Shown here one piece after another: positions 50,001-62,600 of a stretch of DNA of 64,000 nucleotides. The translations under genes were made by a program, and so were the position numbers. The notes beneath the pieces are model-generated. The model was given only the letters and a program-made list of their open reading frames with translations. It searched no databases and was not told the DNA's origin. This DNA is from Panagrolaimus kolymaensis (Eukaryota > Nematoda > Chromadorea > Rhabditida > Panagrolaimidae), in contig JAJQJQ010000019.1 of the NCBI GenBank assembly GCA_028622995.1, forward strand, positions 682,001 through 746,000, written 5' to 3'. Numbering within the stretch: the stretch's first letter is position 1; each line of letters opens with the position of its first letter.

Positions 50001-53000
50001 TAGCTTTGAGTTTTTGTTGAATTTTATAAAAACTGGGGACTGGATTTTTTCGAAAACATTATTAATTCATTAAGTTTTAAACTGTAAATCATAATTCTTT
50101 TTTTATTGAAGGCACAATTTCTTCTTCTTTACAATTAATGTTTTTTATTTTAATAATTTTTACAAAAAAAAACTGTAGACTTCGTCTTGGTTTTTAATTA
50201 AGATTTTTTAAATAATCCAACAAATTATTTTTTTTTGAATTTAACTGTTGACTCCATTATTAGTGTATTTTAACTGTATCAATTTTCATTTGAGCTTTTT
50301 TTTGTCTATAAAACTGTTGTCGTTTTTTTGAGATTAGTTAAATCCAAATAGGTAAAAAAAATTATCTCAAAAAATATTTTATTTTTAACAAAACTGATTC
50401 ATGGCAATCATAAGATTGATTAATAGAAAAAAAACTTTCTTTGTGATCTTCAACTTTTTTAAGGACCATAATTTCATAAAACTGAGGGCATAATTGTTTT
50501 CATTGAGTAATAAATTATTTTTTTGTAACTTAAACTGTTTTTCTTAGAATCATCTTTTTATTCAAATTTCCTTCATTGACTAATCAATTTGAAAAAGGAA
50601 CAAAACCTTTAAACATCCAAAAAATCCACAATGGCAAAAACAAAGCCATCGCAAAAAAAAAAGAAGAAGAAGGATGCGCCGCTCTTATTTTTCATTATTG
50701 CTTTTACTCTTTCTTCTTTGTAGCTAAATTAGAAAATGAAATTGAATCCGAAAGACATAAAAAAAAATTACGTCCATCCAAAAAAAATTTATTTTTTGAT
50801 GAAAGCATCGAAAAACGAAAGTGAAAACGAAGAAGAAAAAATAAAATAAAATAATGTCGTCGCTTTTTTTATTTATTTATTTCAATTTTATTGCTTTTTC
50901 GCTATTTTGCCGCTGCTTTGCTTGCTTGCTCCTCCAACCAAAAAAGAACCCCAGCCTTTGAAGTCGAAGAATCCAAAGAGAGAGGGACTTCGCTGGCTTT
51001 CGCTTATTTTTTTTTCCTTTTTTGAATTCAAAAAAAAAGAAAAGAAGAAAGAACTATAAATTAATCTGTTTCCGGGACTTTTTTTCCTTTCTATTTTTCT
51101 CCTCTGTAAAAAAAAGTAAGCAATGTCCCAGGCAAAAATGAAGCACCGTTGTTGTTGTTTGACTTTTTATTTTTTCATTTTCACAAATTTTTTTACATTC
51201 TTTTTTCTTTTTGACTTTGCTTCTGACTTTTTGATTCTCTTCTCTCTCTTTTTTGACTCTCGATGATTCGAGAGGGGAAGTAGCAGCCGTGAAAATAAAA
51301 AAAAAAGTAAGAAGCAGCAAACAAGCGATGACAAACTTTTTCTTCATTTTTTTCATCACCTTCCTATTTTTTTTTTGGCGGTCGTCTTCTTTTTTTTTTT
51401 TTTTGTTGGATTAGGCCCAGAGTTTTTTATGTTATTTTTTGGCACATTTTTTTTATTCTTCTTGTTAAGGCCCTGCTAACATAGGACACGATGACACTAC
51501 TTGACGCATTAGAGGAGAAAATTGTTGTTGAACAACCCACAGGCATCAGAGGGTTAAAAAAATGATAGTAGTGAAAGAAGAGGAATAGGAGGAGGAGTCC
51601 AAACAAAGAAAAGGTTGTTGCAACAAAAAAAAAACTTTATTTTTATTTTTTCTCTTTATCGTTATTTTTTTTATTACAAACTTGTTTTTTTTTTGGGCTG
51701 TATGTTTAATGGCCAACCCAGCTTTTAGTAAGTATGTCTGCCTGGTTTTAGGTATTAGCTTTTCTATTACGAATAAACGTACCATGGTGGATTTGTTGTT
51801 TAAAAGAAAATATTTAAAGAATTTTTCATCTTTTTTTCTCTGAATTTTTTTTAAACTGACACAGAGAAAACTTTTTTAAATATTAAAAAATTTTGAGTAA
51901 AATTTTTAATTCTCATCTCAAATAATTGATAGTATGATTTTCGCTTAGAAACCTTCTAATGACTAAATAGAATCATTAATTTTATTGTAGCAAAAAATAT
52001 TAACTGTCTCCATAATTTTCATGATTTTTATCGTTTTCTTGCGTGATTATCGTTTTTTCTTCCATTTTTTCAATTGACTCGATTTGAGAAAAATTTTTCT
52101 TTAGAAACTGCCAAGAATTAGAAACAAAATATTTGATTTGAAAATAAATTTTATCACAAAAAAATAATTCCAAATAATGGACGGAGATTAAAACTGCGCA
52201 TACCTCCAAATATTAATTTTAACCTCTCTTTTTTTTCAAATGTTTTTGTTTGAAAAAGGATATGATTAAACTGAGGTTGAACAATATATTAAATTATTAT
52301 ACTCTTAGCTATTTTCAAGAGTTATTATTATGACCACACAATTTACGAAACTTTTTTCATTTATTTTAGCAAATGTCCATGATCCTGCGCCACCATTGGA
52401 AGCAGGTAAGAGATATCATTGAAAAACTGTATTCAAGGGGGCCTTTGAGGGTTAGCAAATTAATAATTAAAAACTGTGTTTTTTGATTGATTTTTTTTAA
52501 TTTATTATCTTAAATAAGATATTTAAAATTTTATTTTTAATTAAATCTAAAACTGCACCCACTTGTGTAAATATTTCGGGTAATATTTATTTAAGCAATT
52601 ACAATAAAATAATAATAAACACAATACAATTTATAATCACAAAATTAAGCACAAGCACAACTGCCTTCTTTTCTCAAAAGAAGCAGAAGAATGATAAAAA
52701 AGCACATGTTTCACTTGCTTATAAACAGCGAGAGAAACATAACAAAAAAGCAAGCGATTCATCGACGATGCACAGGAAGGAAAAAGATGATGCATCAATG
52801 TCTTCATCGACAACTTGTGTTTAACGGTTATTGGTTTTTTTGTTAAAAATTAACTGTCATTATTTGGAATTCCCACCATAAATGCTTCTTAGCTTCCACG
52901 AATTAAATTAATATTAAATTTAAAAATTTTAAAATAAACTCATCCAAATATTTCATGGTCCTTTCATTTTTTTAAATAACTTTTTAAACTGTTGTAAACT

Positions 53001-56000
53001 ATGTAGAAATGAAAAATAACAATAATTATTTTAATTAACAAAAAAAAACTGGATATCAATTGATCTGTTGTCTAATAAATTTTATCATTTTTAAAATAAT
53101 TTTTGCGGTTTTTTTATTTGTAGCTTTTCTTAATTTTTTTGTAAAGAAAAAACTGTCATGATTTATGTGCGCATGCATAAATTTTTTTTATTTATAAAAT
53201 AATAAAAACTGATTCAAAATTTTTTCTTTTTTTATATTTATATAGACGTCTAATAATTATGAAAAAATTTGTTTAAATTAACTGTGCTATAGTAAGCATT
53301 TTTTTTCTGTCTGCTATCTTCTTTATTTTTATTTTGGTTTCTATTTTTACCAATAATAAAAAGTAAAGTAAAAAACATATACATATAAAACAGCCGCGCC
53401 CCAGCCGGAAACATTTAAAGTTGTTAAAATTTTATTTTTAAATAAAAAAAAGTGTAATTTTCATGTTCGTTGAGCGTTCTTTCAAAAAATAAACTTTCAT
53501 CGAGAAAAAAAACTGAAATTTAGCTAGATAAAAAATAAAATAAAAATAAACTGGAGTTTGAGGATAAATAAAAAAAAGTTCTCTGGAAAATTACACGAAA
53601 TGAGAAAAAAAATGTGGAGGGGATGGTGGATGTGTGAAAGGGAGAAAAAAACAGAATAACTCGATGAATAATGACAGTTTGTCAGACTATGCTTTTTTTT
53701 AGAATTCAAACTGCTTTTTGTTTTCAAAGATACGGAGGGAAACGTCATGGCAAAAAAATAAAATAAAATCCAAAAAAGGAAATTCATCGTTGCATTTAAA
53801 TTTTTTTCTAAAAAATTATTGCATTTTGGTGATTAAAACTGAGTAAGAGTTTTTTCGTTTTATTGAATTATAAATCTTAAAACTAGAATAAAATAAGAGG
53901 AAACATAAATCAAAAATTAATAAATAAACTGACTACCAGCCATCTTGATGAAATAAAATTTCATCTTTCGATTCGTCGTTTTTTTTGTTTTTTTAACGCT
54001 AATAAAATGCCTTCCAACTTTCTATTACACACTTCTTTCGATTCGCCTTTTTTTATTTTAAATAAACTGCACGGTGAAATCTTTTGTTGTTGGTTATGTT
54101 TGTCAAGCCTTTTTGAAAATTTACTTTTTTATATAAAAACTGAACGGTTGAAATTTGATCGGGGTAACAAAAAACAAAGTATTCAAAAAAAAACTGTGAT
54201 ACCATTAATCTCATGGATATTCTTTTTTTTTTTATAACAACTCCCTTGAGGCCATTTTATTTGTTTTTTTATTTATTTTTGTGACAAGCGTCGTAATTAA
54301 AACTAAAATGGCCCAAAAAAATTCTTGTTTTATTACGGTTTAAAATTAGATAAGGCTTTTGATTTATTTGTGTAATTTATGGGACTTTAGAGTTGTCTTT
54401 GATTCTGATTTTAAGAAAACTGGAGGAATATGTGGGCAATGGGAAAACCAAAATATAAAAGTAATTACATACATAAGTTCCGAATTATCGAAAGAATTAA
54501 AAAATCTATGGATGATCCAATCAGGAATTTTTTTTATTGAATAAAAACTGACGAACTTAACATTTTTTATTTGTAATAAAATCTTAAATTTAAAAAATCA
54601 AACTGTTTCAAAAAGTCTCGGAGGTATATCACAAATTCAATACTCTTTTTAAAGTTAAATTATTTGCGCTTCAATTTTAAATCTTAAAAGGCACATTGAA
54701 ACTGAATTAATATAAGGTTATTGGAATGAAGTCAGGATAGTTTGGATAAAAACTGGGCGATAAAAATGTTCCATGCCTTTTATACTCGAGGAATAATGTT
54801 TTGTGCAAGTTTTTTTTCTACCAAAGTAAAAATAACTGAAGTTCTTTTATTTTTAAAGTTAAAAAAATTTTATAATTTAAAAATAACATTGCCATTTTTT
54901 TCTGAAAAATTAAAATAATATTCATATTTCCAAGCTTTAACTGTATGTATAATTTGTCAAAAAAATTTGTTTATTTAATTTAAAAAAATAACTGACGACC
55001 ATTAATATGTTGGTTCTTTAAAAAAAAAGAATTGCTTAATTAAAGGATTATTTTTCTTAAGGGACATAGGAATTTTGCAAGCAATTCCAGAGTCAAACAT
55101 TTGTTAAATGAAAATAGATTCAAAAAAAACTGTTTACAAAATAGAGAACCTCCTCTATTAAAATTATAAATTTAATTATTACTAAAACTGTATTCAACAT
55201 TTCAAAAAAAAAATCGATAGACAACCATATTTTTTGGTTTCATATTTACTTACCTCTTTGGATTTAATTTTTTTTAAACTGTCTTGATGCTTTTCTATTC
55301 TTTTAAACTGATGGTCTTGTAGCTTTTTAATGGGAGTGAGAAAACTGCATCATCGAGCTTGCACGAAAAATAATTCGCTAAAAAGTTTAAAGTTTATTAC
55401 TTTTTTTGTTGCTTGAGTAATATCGATAAAAAAACTGGCAATAAAACACTTTTTTGAATTTAGTTTTAGGTTTTTGCTTTTAATATTTTTTTCACAATTA
55501 AATGGTTAGATATTTTAATCCACTAACTTAAACTGTCATCTGGTGGTTAAAAAGAATGATTGGATTTTTTTTGTTGTTAAAAACTGTGAAGTGGATCACT
55601 AGCTTCTTTATAACACCAAAATCATATTAGTACATCAGTGGCCATAGTCAAAAGCAAAACCATGCACACACGTATATGTTCATTTATTTTTGAAGGACGA
55701 CAGAGAGGGCAAAAAAAGAAGCTGACAATCTTTTTTTATTCCCCAAAGACTTAATAAAAATAAAAACATCAGATTCCATGTTTTTCAAGTTTTTTTTTCT
55801 TCCACCAATCTTTTAAGAAAAAAAACTGCAGTCGATTCCATTTTTAAAAAAACTGGCGTTTAAAATCTTGCAACGAAGCAAAAAATAAAACAATGTTTTA
55901 CTAATAAAAATAAAAAGGATCTTTTTTACTTTTTTTTCATTTATGAAAATGGAAACTTTTGTTTCTCATTTTCGTACTTTTCGGATTTTTTGTTGTTGAG

Positions 56001-59000
56001 TAAATTAATGCTTTTAAAGAAAAAGAAAAAAAAATACATAAGTAACTGCGGCGGCGTAGAGATTTCTTTTCAAGGATCCAAGGCTTCTAAAAAGTCGCTC
56101 TCATCCATTTTTTTTTCTTCGTTTTTAGGTTTTTAGCACCTCCTCTAGCTCTATTTTTACTTTTACCCCTTTATTTTTTCTTTTACTTAAAACAAAACCT
56201 TTCAAGAAAATAGCCACAAAAAAAATGTAAGTAACGGAGATAGATTTTCTTTGCAGTGAAGAAGCAAGCTCCACTCTCATTTTCGGCAAAAAAATGTGCT
56301 AATAGATTCATTTCTTTATTTTTTTTTGCTTTCAGCATGGGCATTGTCTTGTCAGCTTTTTTGAGCTGCATAAGAAAAAGAAATATGAGGAAAAGAAAAG
56401 TTGAAACCTTTTGTTTTATTTCTTTGTGATTTTAATCCGAGAATGAAGAAAAAAATATGTAAAAAATAGTAGCTTTTTTTGGGTTTTTTGATTAACTGTC
56501 AAGCGTTGTATTGAGGGGGAAAAATAAAAATAAGTTTTAAACTGAAGTGTTTTGTGAGCGATTAAAACAAATATATTAATTAACTGAGTAAAATTCGCAA
56601 AATAAAGAATAAGTGAGAGATAAATGAATATCGCCGTTTCATTTTTAATTTTTTTAAAGTTTTAAGATTTTTGATTCTTTTTGTTAATTAGTTAGAAACT
56701 GGCATTTCAAAAAATAGAATGGAAATTAAACTTTAAAAAAAACTGAGCAGTTCATAATTAAGTTGTTTTTGGTAAATAAGCAACCAAAAATATTTTTTTA
56801 AACTGTATCACAGAGAAATTACTTTAACGATCCAAACTGAAACTTTGTAAAAAAAAAGAAATTTGTTTATTCTGTTAAACTGATCTCCATCGATATATTT
56901 TGTAAAAAAAACTGGCACCAATACTTCCATATATTTTTAATCTAAAACTGCATTTTGAAAAGATCGGTTTTCTGTATGTTAAAGTGAACGGCGGCTTTAT
57001 TACTTTTTTTTATCACACATTTTCCAATTTTTTTAATAAAAAACAAATCAACTCAAAAACTGCATTCAAAAAAACTGCTTTATGGTGCCAAAAAAAGAAA
57101 GGGCCTCTAAATTGGTTTATGTCAAAAGAAATTTCATTTTATTTTACATATTTTTTAACTGCGCTTCAAAAATTGATAGCCGCTTGAGATTTCATCAAAA
57201 AACCAGACAAAAAAAACTATGCAAGACCTCCTCCAAAAAAGCAAGATAAGTAGAGGGAGTAGTTGTTTGTCAGCTCTTTAGTTTTTTTTTTGTCAATTTT
57301 CCTCCTCTATTGGATCTACTGTGATGTGGTGAAGCTAGTTTTTTTTCAAATTTTAAAAATAAGTTTTGGTTTAAAATAACTGCAATTAAGTTTATTAGAC
57401 GGCAATAAAACTGTGATGTGCAAATTAGTCTTAAAAGTTATCAATTTTTTGGTTGGTTTAAAACTGCTTCAGCAAGTTGTTGGTTTAATATTAAAAAATC
57501 AAAGCTCTTTTATTCTCCAATTTATAGTGAAAAATGCAGTAAAATTAATTTTATTAGCAAAAGTTATTAATTTTCGGCGTGATTTAAAACTGATTTATTC
57601 CAATACGTTGTTCGATGGAAATTAATAAAAAACTGTATTTTGAGAAATAAGATGTTTTTGCTTCCTAAAAGAAAAAAGATTTTTCCCACAAAAAAAAATA
57701 GTTCTCATTTATTTTATCTTTTATGTACTTTTTTTATTTTCCCCAATCCAAGCAACTAACTTCACGAAAAAAAAAGTTTTTCTTAAAGATTTTCCCTAGT
57801 TTTTATTTTTTATTTAAATTCATTGACGCGTAATTCCGTCCTTCATTTTTTTTTATTCTTTAAATGGCAAACTTTTTTTGTTTTGTTTTTAAAGGGTCGC
57901 AAGCAAAAAGAGACGATGTCAGAAGCTGAAACAAAAATATAAATAAATCGACAACTTTTTTCTCTCCAAAAGTTGTAATAAATGTTTTTATTTATTTATA
58001 ATTATTTGTTTTAATAAAACTGAGCTTTGGCGTTATTATCGGCTGAATGATGGCCACTGATGTACTTCAAATATTTTCTTATCTCATAGCTAATGTTAGC
58101 GATATGGGTAATCCATTGGGTTAGTTCTCGTTGAATTTGGGTGGGGAAGTTGAAAACTGTAAAATAAATGGGGAAAAAATGGGTTTAAAAAACTGACACG
58201 GTCGAAGTCATTGTAAAAATAAGATTTTAATGAATAGAAAAAAAACTGTAATCAAGAAGAATGCCCTTGTAGGATACTTTTCGGTAGAAATTTTTTTCTC
58301 TTCTAAAATTAATAATTAAAATAAAAAATATAAAATATTTTTGAAAAAAGTAAAAACTGTGTCCTTTGTTTTGACATACTTTTTTAATTAAAAAAAAATA
58401 AAACAAATTATGATTTCGCTTTTTTTAATCCATTAAATGAATGATAAAAATTTTGAATCAAAAAACTGTGTTTACTTTTTCCTTCTCCAAAATCAAAAAA
58501 CTCAAGCTCTTTCATCTTCTTCATCTCGATTTAATTAATTTATCCCTTTTCTCTCTCTTTTTTTTTATTTTGTTTGAACCTCCTAAAAGCTTTTTTCTTC
58601 TTCATTTTTCTTTCATTTATTGGACAACACAAATTTGTCTTTTTGTTCGAAGAAAAAAAAGTGGGTCTCTTGGTATAATAAAATTTATTATTTCCTTGAC
58701 TTTAATTTGTCATTGACTCCTTTTTCTCTTCTCTTTATCTTGCTGCTTGAGCAATTTATTCTATATTTTTTCTTTCAAATTTAATTTTAGATTTTTGTTT
58801 TGCGAAAATTTGATTAAATTAAACTGGGTTTAGTTGTTGTTGTTGTTTGCTTTATGGTTTGCTCAACTTTTAAAAAGCAAAACAAAAAATATTTACATAT
58901 TGCTTTTAAAATAAGGAAGGGGTTTGTTTGGTGGAATTCATGAATAAAAAACTGTAAAGACGATGAATTTAATACTTTTATAAAACTTAAATTTTTTTTA

Positions 59001-61715
59001 TTTCATTTTTAAACTGTCTTTCCAGATAATTTGGAATCAAATTGTAAAAAAAGCGTAAAATAAACTGCACAGTCATATTTATGTTTTTATTTTAACTGTG
59101 GATTGCGATATGCTTTAACGTGTATATTTTTTGAAAAGTTATAATTAATCCATAAAAAATTACCATAGCAATATTTTATTTCTTAAATAAACATTTTCGA
59201 AATTCTTTTCATTTTGTTTGATTCATAAAACTGTATTGTGGTATTGAAGTGCGTGATATACCGCATTGATTAAAATTATAAAAATTTCAAACTTCTCTTA
59301 ATTTAAAAACTGCAACTTTTTTTTAAACTTATTAGAAAAACAATAATCACATTTTTTTAAAATAAAATTAAACTTAAAGTTTTCAAAAATCATTGTTTTG
59401 TAATTTTATAAAAATAATATTTTTATATTAAACTCTTAAAACACTGATTCATAGAAGCATTATGGAAATGAAAACTAATTTCACCAAAATAAAGCGCCTC
59501 TCTTTCTCAAATTTGTTTAAACTGATGATGATGATATTGTTGATGTAAAATAACTTTAAAAATGAAAATTTGGGGAAAATAAACTGTTCCATAGATTGAG
59601 CTTATGTTAATTTCATTTATTTTTTCAGCATACAAATTATCTTGTTATTCTTGTATGAGTCCTTATTTGGAGGTAAGCTTTTTTTTTATGAATAAAAAAC
59701 TGCTTTGTCAGGAGAGAAAATCGAAAATTTGTTGAACTGAACGTTTTTTTTATCATAGTAAACTGATTTGTGAATATTTAATCGGAGTTTTAAAATAATT
59801 TAACTGATATTGCAGCCGCCGTTACAGTAAAATAATAATAAAACTTTCTGATTTAACGAAGCTCTAAAAAACTATGGATTTGCATTTTAACTCATATCAA
59901 CAAAAAAATTGTATTATTAAAAACTGCAATGATTTCATTATTGGTTTTAAATCAATCTTTTCATAACTGTGACCTTGCCCTCGCCATTTTGATAACAAGT
60001 AAACGCTTGAATAACAAATTCGATCATAAAAAAATGAATCCTTTTTCGAATTAATAAGAGCATCAAAAAAACTGCATTAATTTGTTTATTCCATTTATAA
60101 AAAGCCCATTCATTTTATTTTAGTTTATTTTATTTTTTAGGATCAATTTATGTACATATCCCATTTGTATCGACGCCCTCATGCTTTCACAGAAAAATGT
60201 GATTTTAACAAGTAAATATTTTTTAATGATTTTTTTAAAAACTGTCTTGAGTAAATAATTGCTTTGTTTTTAGCTTTGACGGGAAATACATGCGTACAAG
60301 AAATTGTACGGATCTCTGTGTATCTCTTCGAATGAATGATAAAGTTGGAGGTAATTAGTTAATTTTATTTATTTATTTTATTTTATATAAACTGTTACAT
60401 GTTGTACAATTAGGAAGAATAAAAAAATATGCGGAGTTGCATTTTTTTGTTAAAATTAAAACTGTTCAGTTGAGTGGCGTTGGAATATAAAAATTTTCAA
60501 TCGAGTCACTTCAAAGGGAAATTTTAAACTGGAAACGTTCTTTCAAAATCTATTTTGACATTCTTTTTTTTTGGAAGCTTCATTCATAAATTAAATTTTT
60601 GATATAAAAAAATATTAATCATAAAAACTATGAATCAAACATTTTAAGGATTAAAAACTGTTCCTTTACATTGAAATTTGGTTTTTTTCCTTCTTTAAAA
60701 ACACTCAATTTTCGAAGAATGTTTTTTTATTTAAAGATTCATTTAATTTATTTTATAAATCGGAACTTCAAACCATTTTTCCTTTTATAGATTTTTTATT
60801 ATTTAAAAAAAACTGAATATTAACGGTGAATAATAAACCGAAAAATAAAGCTTTGGGAAGAAAAAAAAACTGTCCAAAGAGTTGATAATTTAGCTCTTTT
60901 CGGGTAGGCATAAATCTTTTCCCATCCATAATTTTTTACATCGACGACAAACGAAAAACAAAGCAACAAAAAAAAGAAATCAAAATTTCTTTGCTCTTTT
61001 TATTTTTCTAAATTTTTTGAAAGATAACGAAAAAGTTTGGAAATTCTTCTAATTTTGTTTTTCGCTTACTTTTTTCTGAACAAAATTAACTTTTGTTGAA
61101 TCAGGTATTATTTATTTATCAAATCGAAATAATTTTTTTTATTGACTGACGACTTTGATCCTACTAAAAATTATTCATCATTTTATTTATTTAAAAATTA
61201 AAATCCTCTAAAAAATATATTACATATTTTCAGGAAGGCGACGGTTCGGTTATATGCGAGGATGCATGTCGGATATAATACATTATAATCGTTCAATAAT
61301 TCGTGATTATCCTGGTTGTTATTCCGTTCGATTACGAGACTTATTCGTTTCATCGGATCGTTATGCCTTTGAACCACACGATCAAGTGGAATTATGTCCT
61401 TGCAATAAGCCATATTGCAATTCCGCGCCTTCCACATTTTCTTCATCGCCTCCACCATTTTATTTAATTGCATTTACATCTTTATTATTAATAATTTTTT
61501 CTAAAATTAATAATTCCAACAATTCTTCGTTGGTATTTCAAAAAACAATTTATCATCAAAATTTTTATTATTCATCACCTGCGTCGTCATCGCTAAAATC
61601 ACTGCCGCCGTCGAATTCGAAATCGTCAAAAAAGAAAAATAATTTCATTAATAAATTAGATAGTGATTCTCGAAGGATATCACAAAAATTGGTGCTTGAA
61701 ATTGGTGTCTCTTAA
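44074..61715 (+). CDS. ODR-2/HOT-family Ly6 (three-finger) protein
   Basis: Six exons in frame: 44074-44209, 52370-52405, 59629-59672, 60141-60211, 60274-60350 and 61234-61715, giving 281 aa. Residues 1-24 are a signal peptide (LLSLLITLLMLCLPSLC). A Ly6/uPAR-type domain spans 63-184 with ten cysteines (63, 66, 92, 107, 111, 132, 150, 176, 178, 183) and the closing C183-N184. Phrases such as CYSC, YRRPHAFT, CVSLRMNDKVGG and GYMRGC fit the nematode ODR-2/HOT group, GPI-linked neuronal proteins. A hydrophobic stretch (FYLIAFTSLLLIIF) near 200-213 is followed by about 65 polar residues, which is odd for a GPI signal. Introns 1 and 2 are 8.2 and 7.2 kb and are filled with the AACTG field; introns 3-5 are far shorter. 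AATAAA at 61794-61799. Confidence 0.88.
45085..45963. other. Motif-free island in intron 1
   Basis: About 880 bp within intron 1 of the Ly6 gene without AACTG. It has a GCAAGCAAGCAAGCGAC string near 45438-45454 and pyrimidine- or purine-rich tracts. No gene seen. Confidence 0.45.
48360..48964. other. Motif-free island in intron 1
   Basis: About 600 bp without AACTG, containing CTTGCTTGCTTTTT near 48661 and CCTTGCTTGCTTTTGG near 48750. No gene seen. Confidence 0.45.
50540..51853. other. Longest motif-free island (about 1.3 kb) in intron 1
   Basis: No AACTG over about 1.3 kb. It has a TTTGCTTGCTTGCTCC string near 50919-50934 and a higher-complexity patch at about 51470-51555 (GGACACGATGACACTACTTG and on). 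Open frames are Lys/Phe-rich and do not splice into neighbours. Function unknown. Confidence 0.45.
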
Positions 61716-62600
61716 AACTTTTTTTATTCTTTTGATCTTGTTCAAACGAAAAAAACTTTCTTTCTTTCATTTTTTTTTGTATTTAATAATAATAATAAAT
61801 TTATGCAAACTTCTTTTTCATTTAATTGATAGAAGAACAAAAAAATCTAACACAAAAAATATTTCCTTGAAATGCCTTTTCCCCAGCATTCGATCAAAAA
61901 AAGATGGAAAAAATATGGAAATGAATGAGCTTCAAAAATGAAACAAACATGCTCCAAAAGAAAAAAACAAAACAATTTCCCGAAAATTTCAAGGGTTCAT
62001 AGAAGCAAAAACTTCCTCGATAATTTAAAATAAATAAAAAATGAAGAGGTAATTAAAGAAATATTTCCGTTCAGCAAAAAAAAACCTTTGAGTTGAATGA
62101 GAAAAATAAACTAAACAAAGATTGACTGACACTAGCTTCCAAAAAAAAAAACATCCTTCCTTCACTAACCTAACGATGACCATTTATTCTTCCACCATTC
62201 TTCATTTTTACTCAATAGCTAGCAAAAATTAGTGAGCACGAAAAATTTGAGTAACAAATAATGACAGAGTAACAACGATGGGAAAAACGAACAACAAAAA
62301 AAGCATATTCATCTAATTTAGGAGAAACAACAAGCGAAGCAACTCTTCAACCTTCAAAATGAAGGTATGCATCATCCACGACAAACACAAAGCAAAGAAA
62401 ATCCATTGGCAAATCATTTGTTGTTTACAGTAATCGAAAAAGCAACAATGATAAACCTTTTACTTCCTTTATTTCAAAAGTAGCAAAGTAGTCAAGCTTA
62501 GAGAAAGAAAAAATGAAGAAACAACATTTTATTATCTTAATAATGACATACATACAATAATTAAAAAACAAGACGTAAAACAATAAAACAACAATCAACT
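61716..62600. other. Convergent 3' spacer
   Basis: Holds the 3' UTR of the Ly6 gene with AATAAA at 61794-61799, and on the minus strand AATAAA at 62533-62528 for the gene to the right. AACTG motifs are absent here, so the field stops inside the Ly6 gene, before its last exon. Nothing else seen. Confidence 0.55.

Larger units (their letters stand above)
26242..60872 (+). promoter_or_regulatory. Dense one-strand (A/T)AACTG motif field; candidate piRNA-type promoter array
   Basis: From 26242 to 60872 the plus strand carries AACTG, almost always preceded by A/T-rich sequence (AAAAACTG, TTTAAACTG, TTTTAACTG). In 41160-44060 I counted 28 copies, with only one CAGTT (43509). In 36200-38400 there are about 20. 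By contrast, 7-10 kb has none that I can find. At the local base composition about one per 1.3 kb would be expected. The base after AACTG in the 41-44 kb sample is T 15, A 8, C 3, G 2. Flanking sequence differs at every copy, so it is neither a satellite nor a transposon family. The layout (short motif, A/T-rich upstream, unique sequence downstream, in introns and intergenic DNA) matches C. elegans type I 21U-RNA loci, whose motif is CTGTTTCA. The array itself is certain; the piRNA reading is inference. Confidence 0.85.

Noticed and set aside
26242..60872. Tandem satellite or transposon family as the source of the AACTG repeats
   Set aside because: Only about 5-8 bases are shared; spacing varies from 30 to over 100 bp and the sequence between copies is unrelated, so no repeat unit can be defined.
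26242..60872. Periodic A/T clusters (PATCs) as the explanation of the field
   Set aside because: A/T runs are equally common outside the field (for example 4.5-12 kb), where AACTG is nearly absent; they may coexist but do not explain the motif.
26242..60872. CRISPR-like array
   Set aside because: Nuclear eukaryotic context, irregular spacing and a core far too short for a CRISPR repeat.
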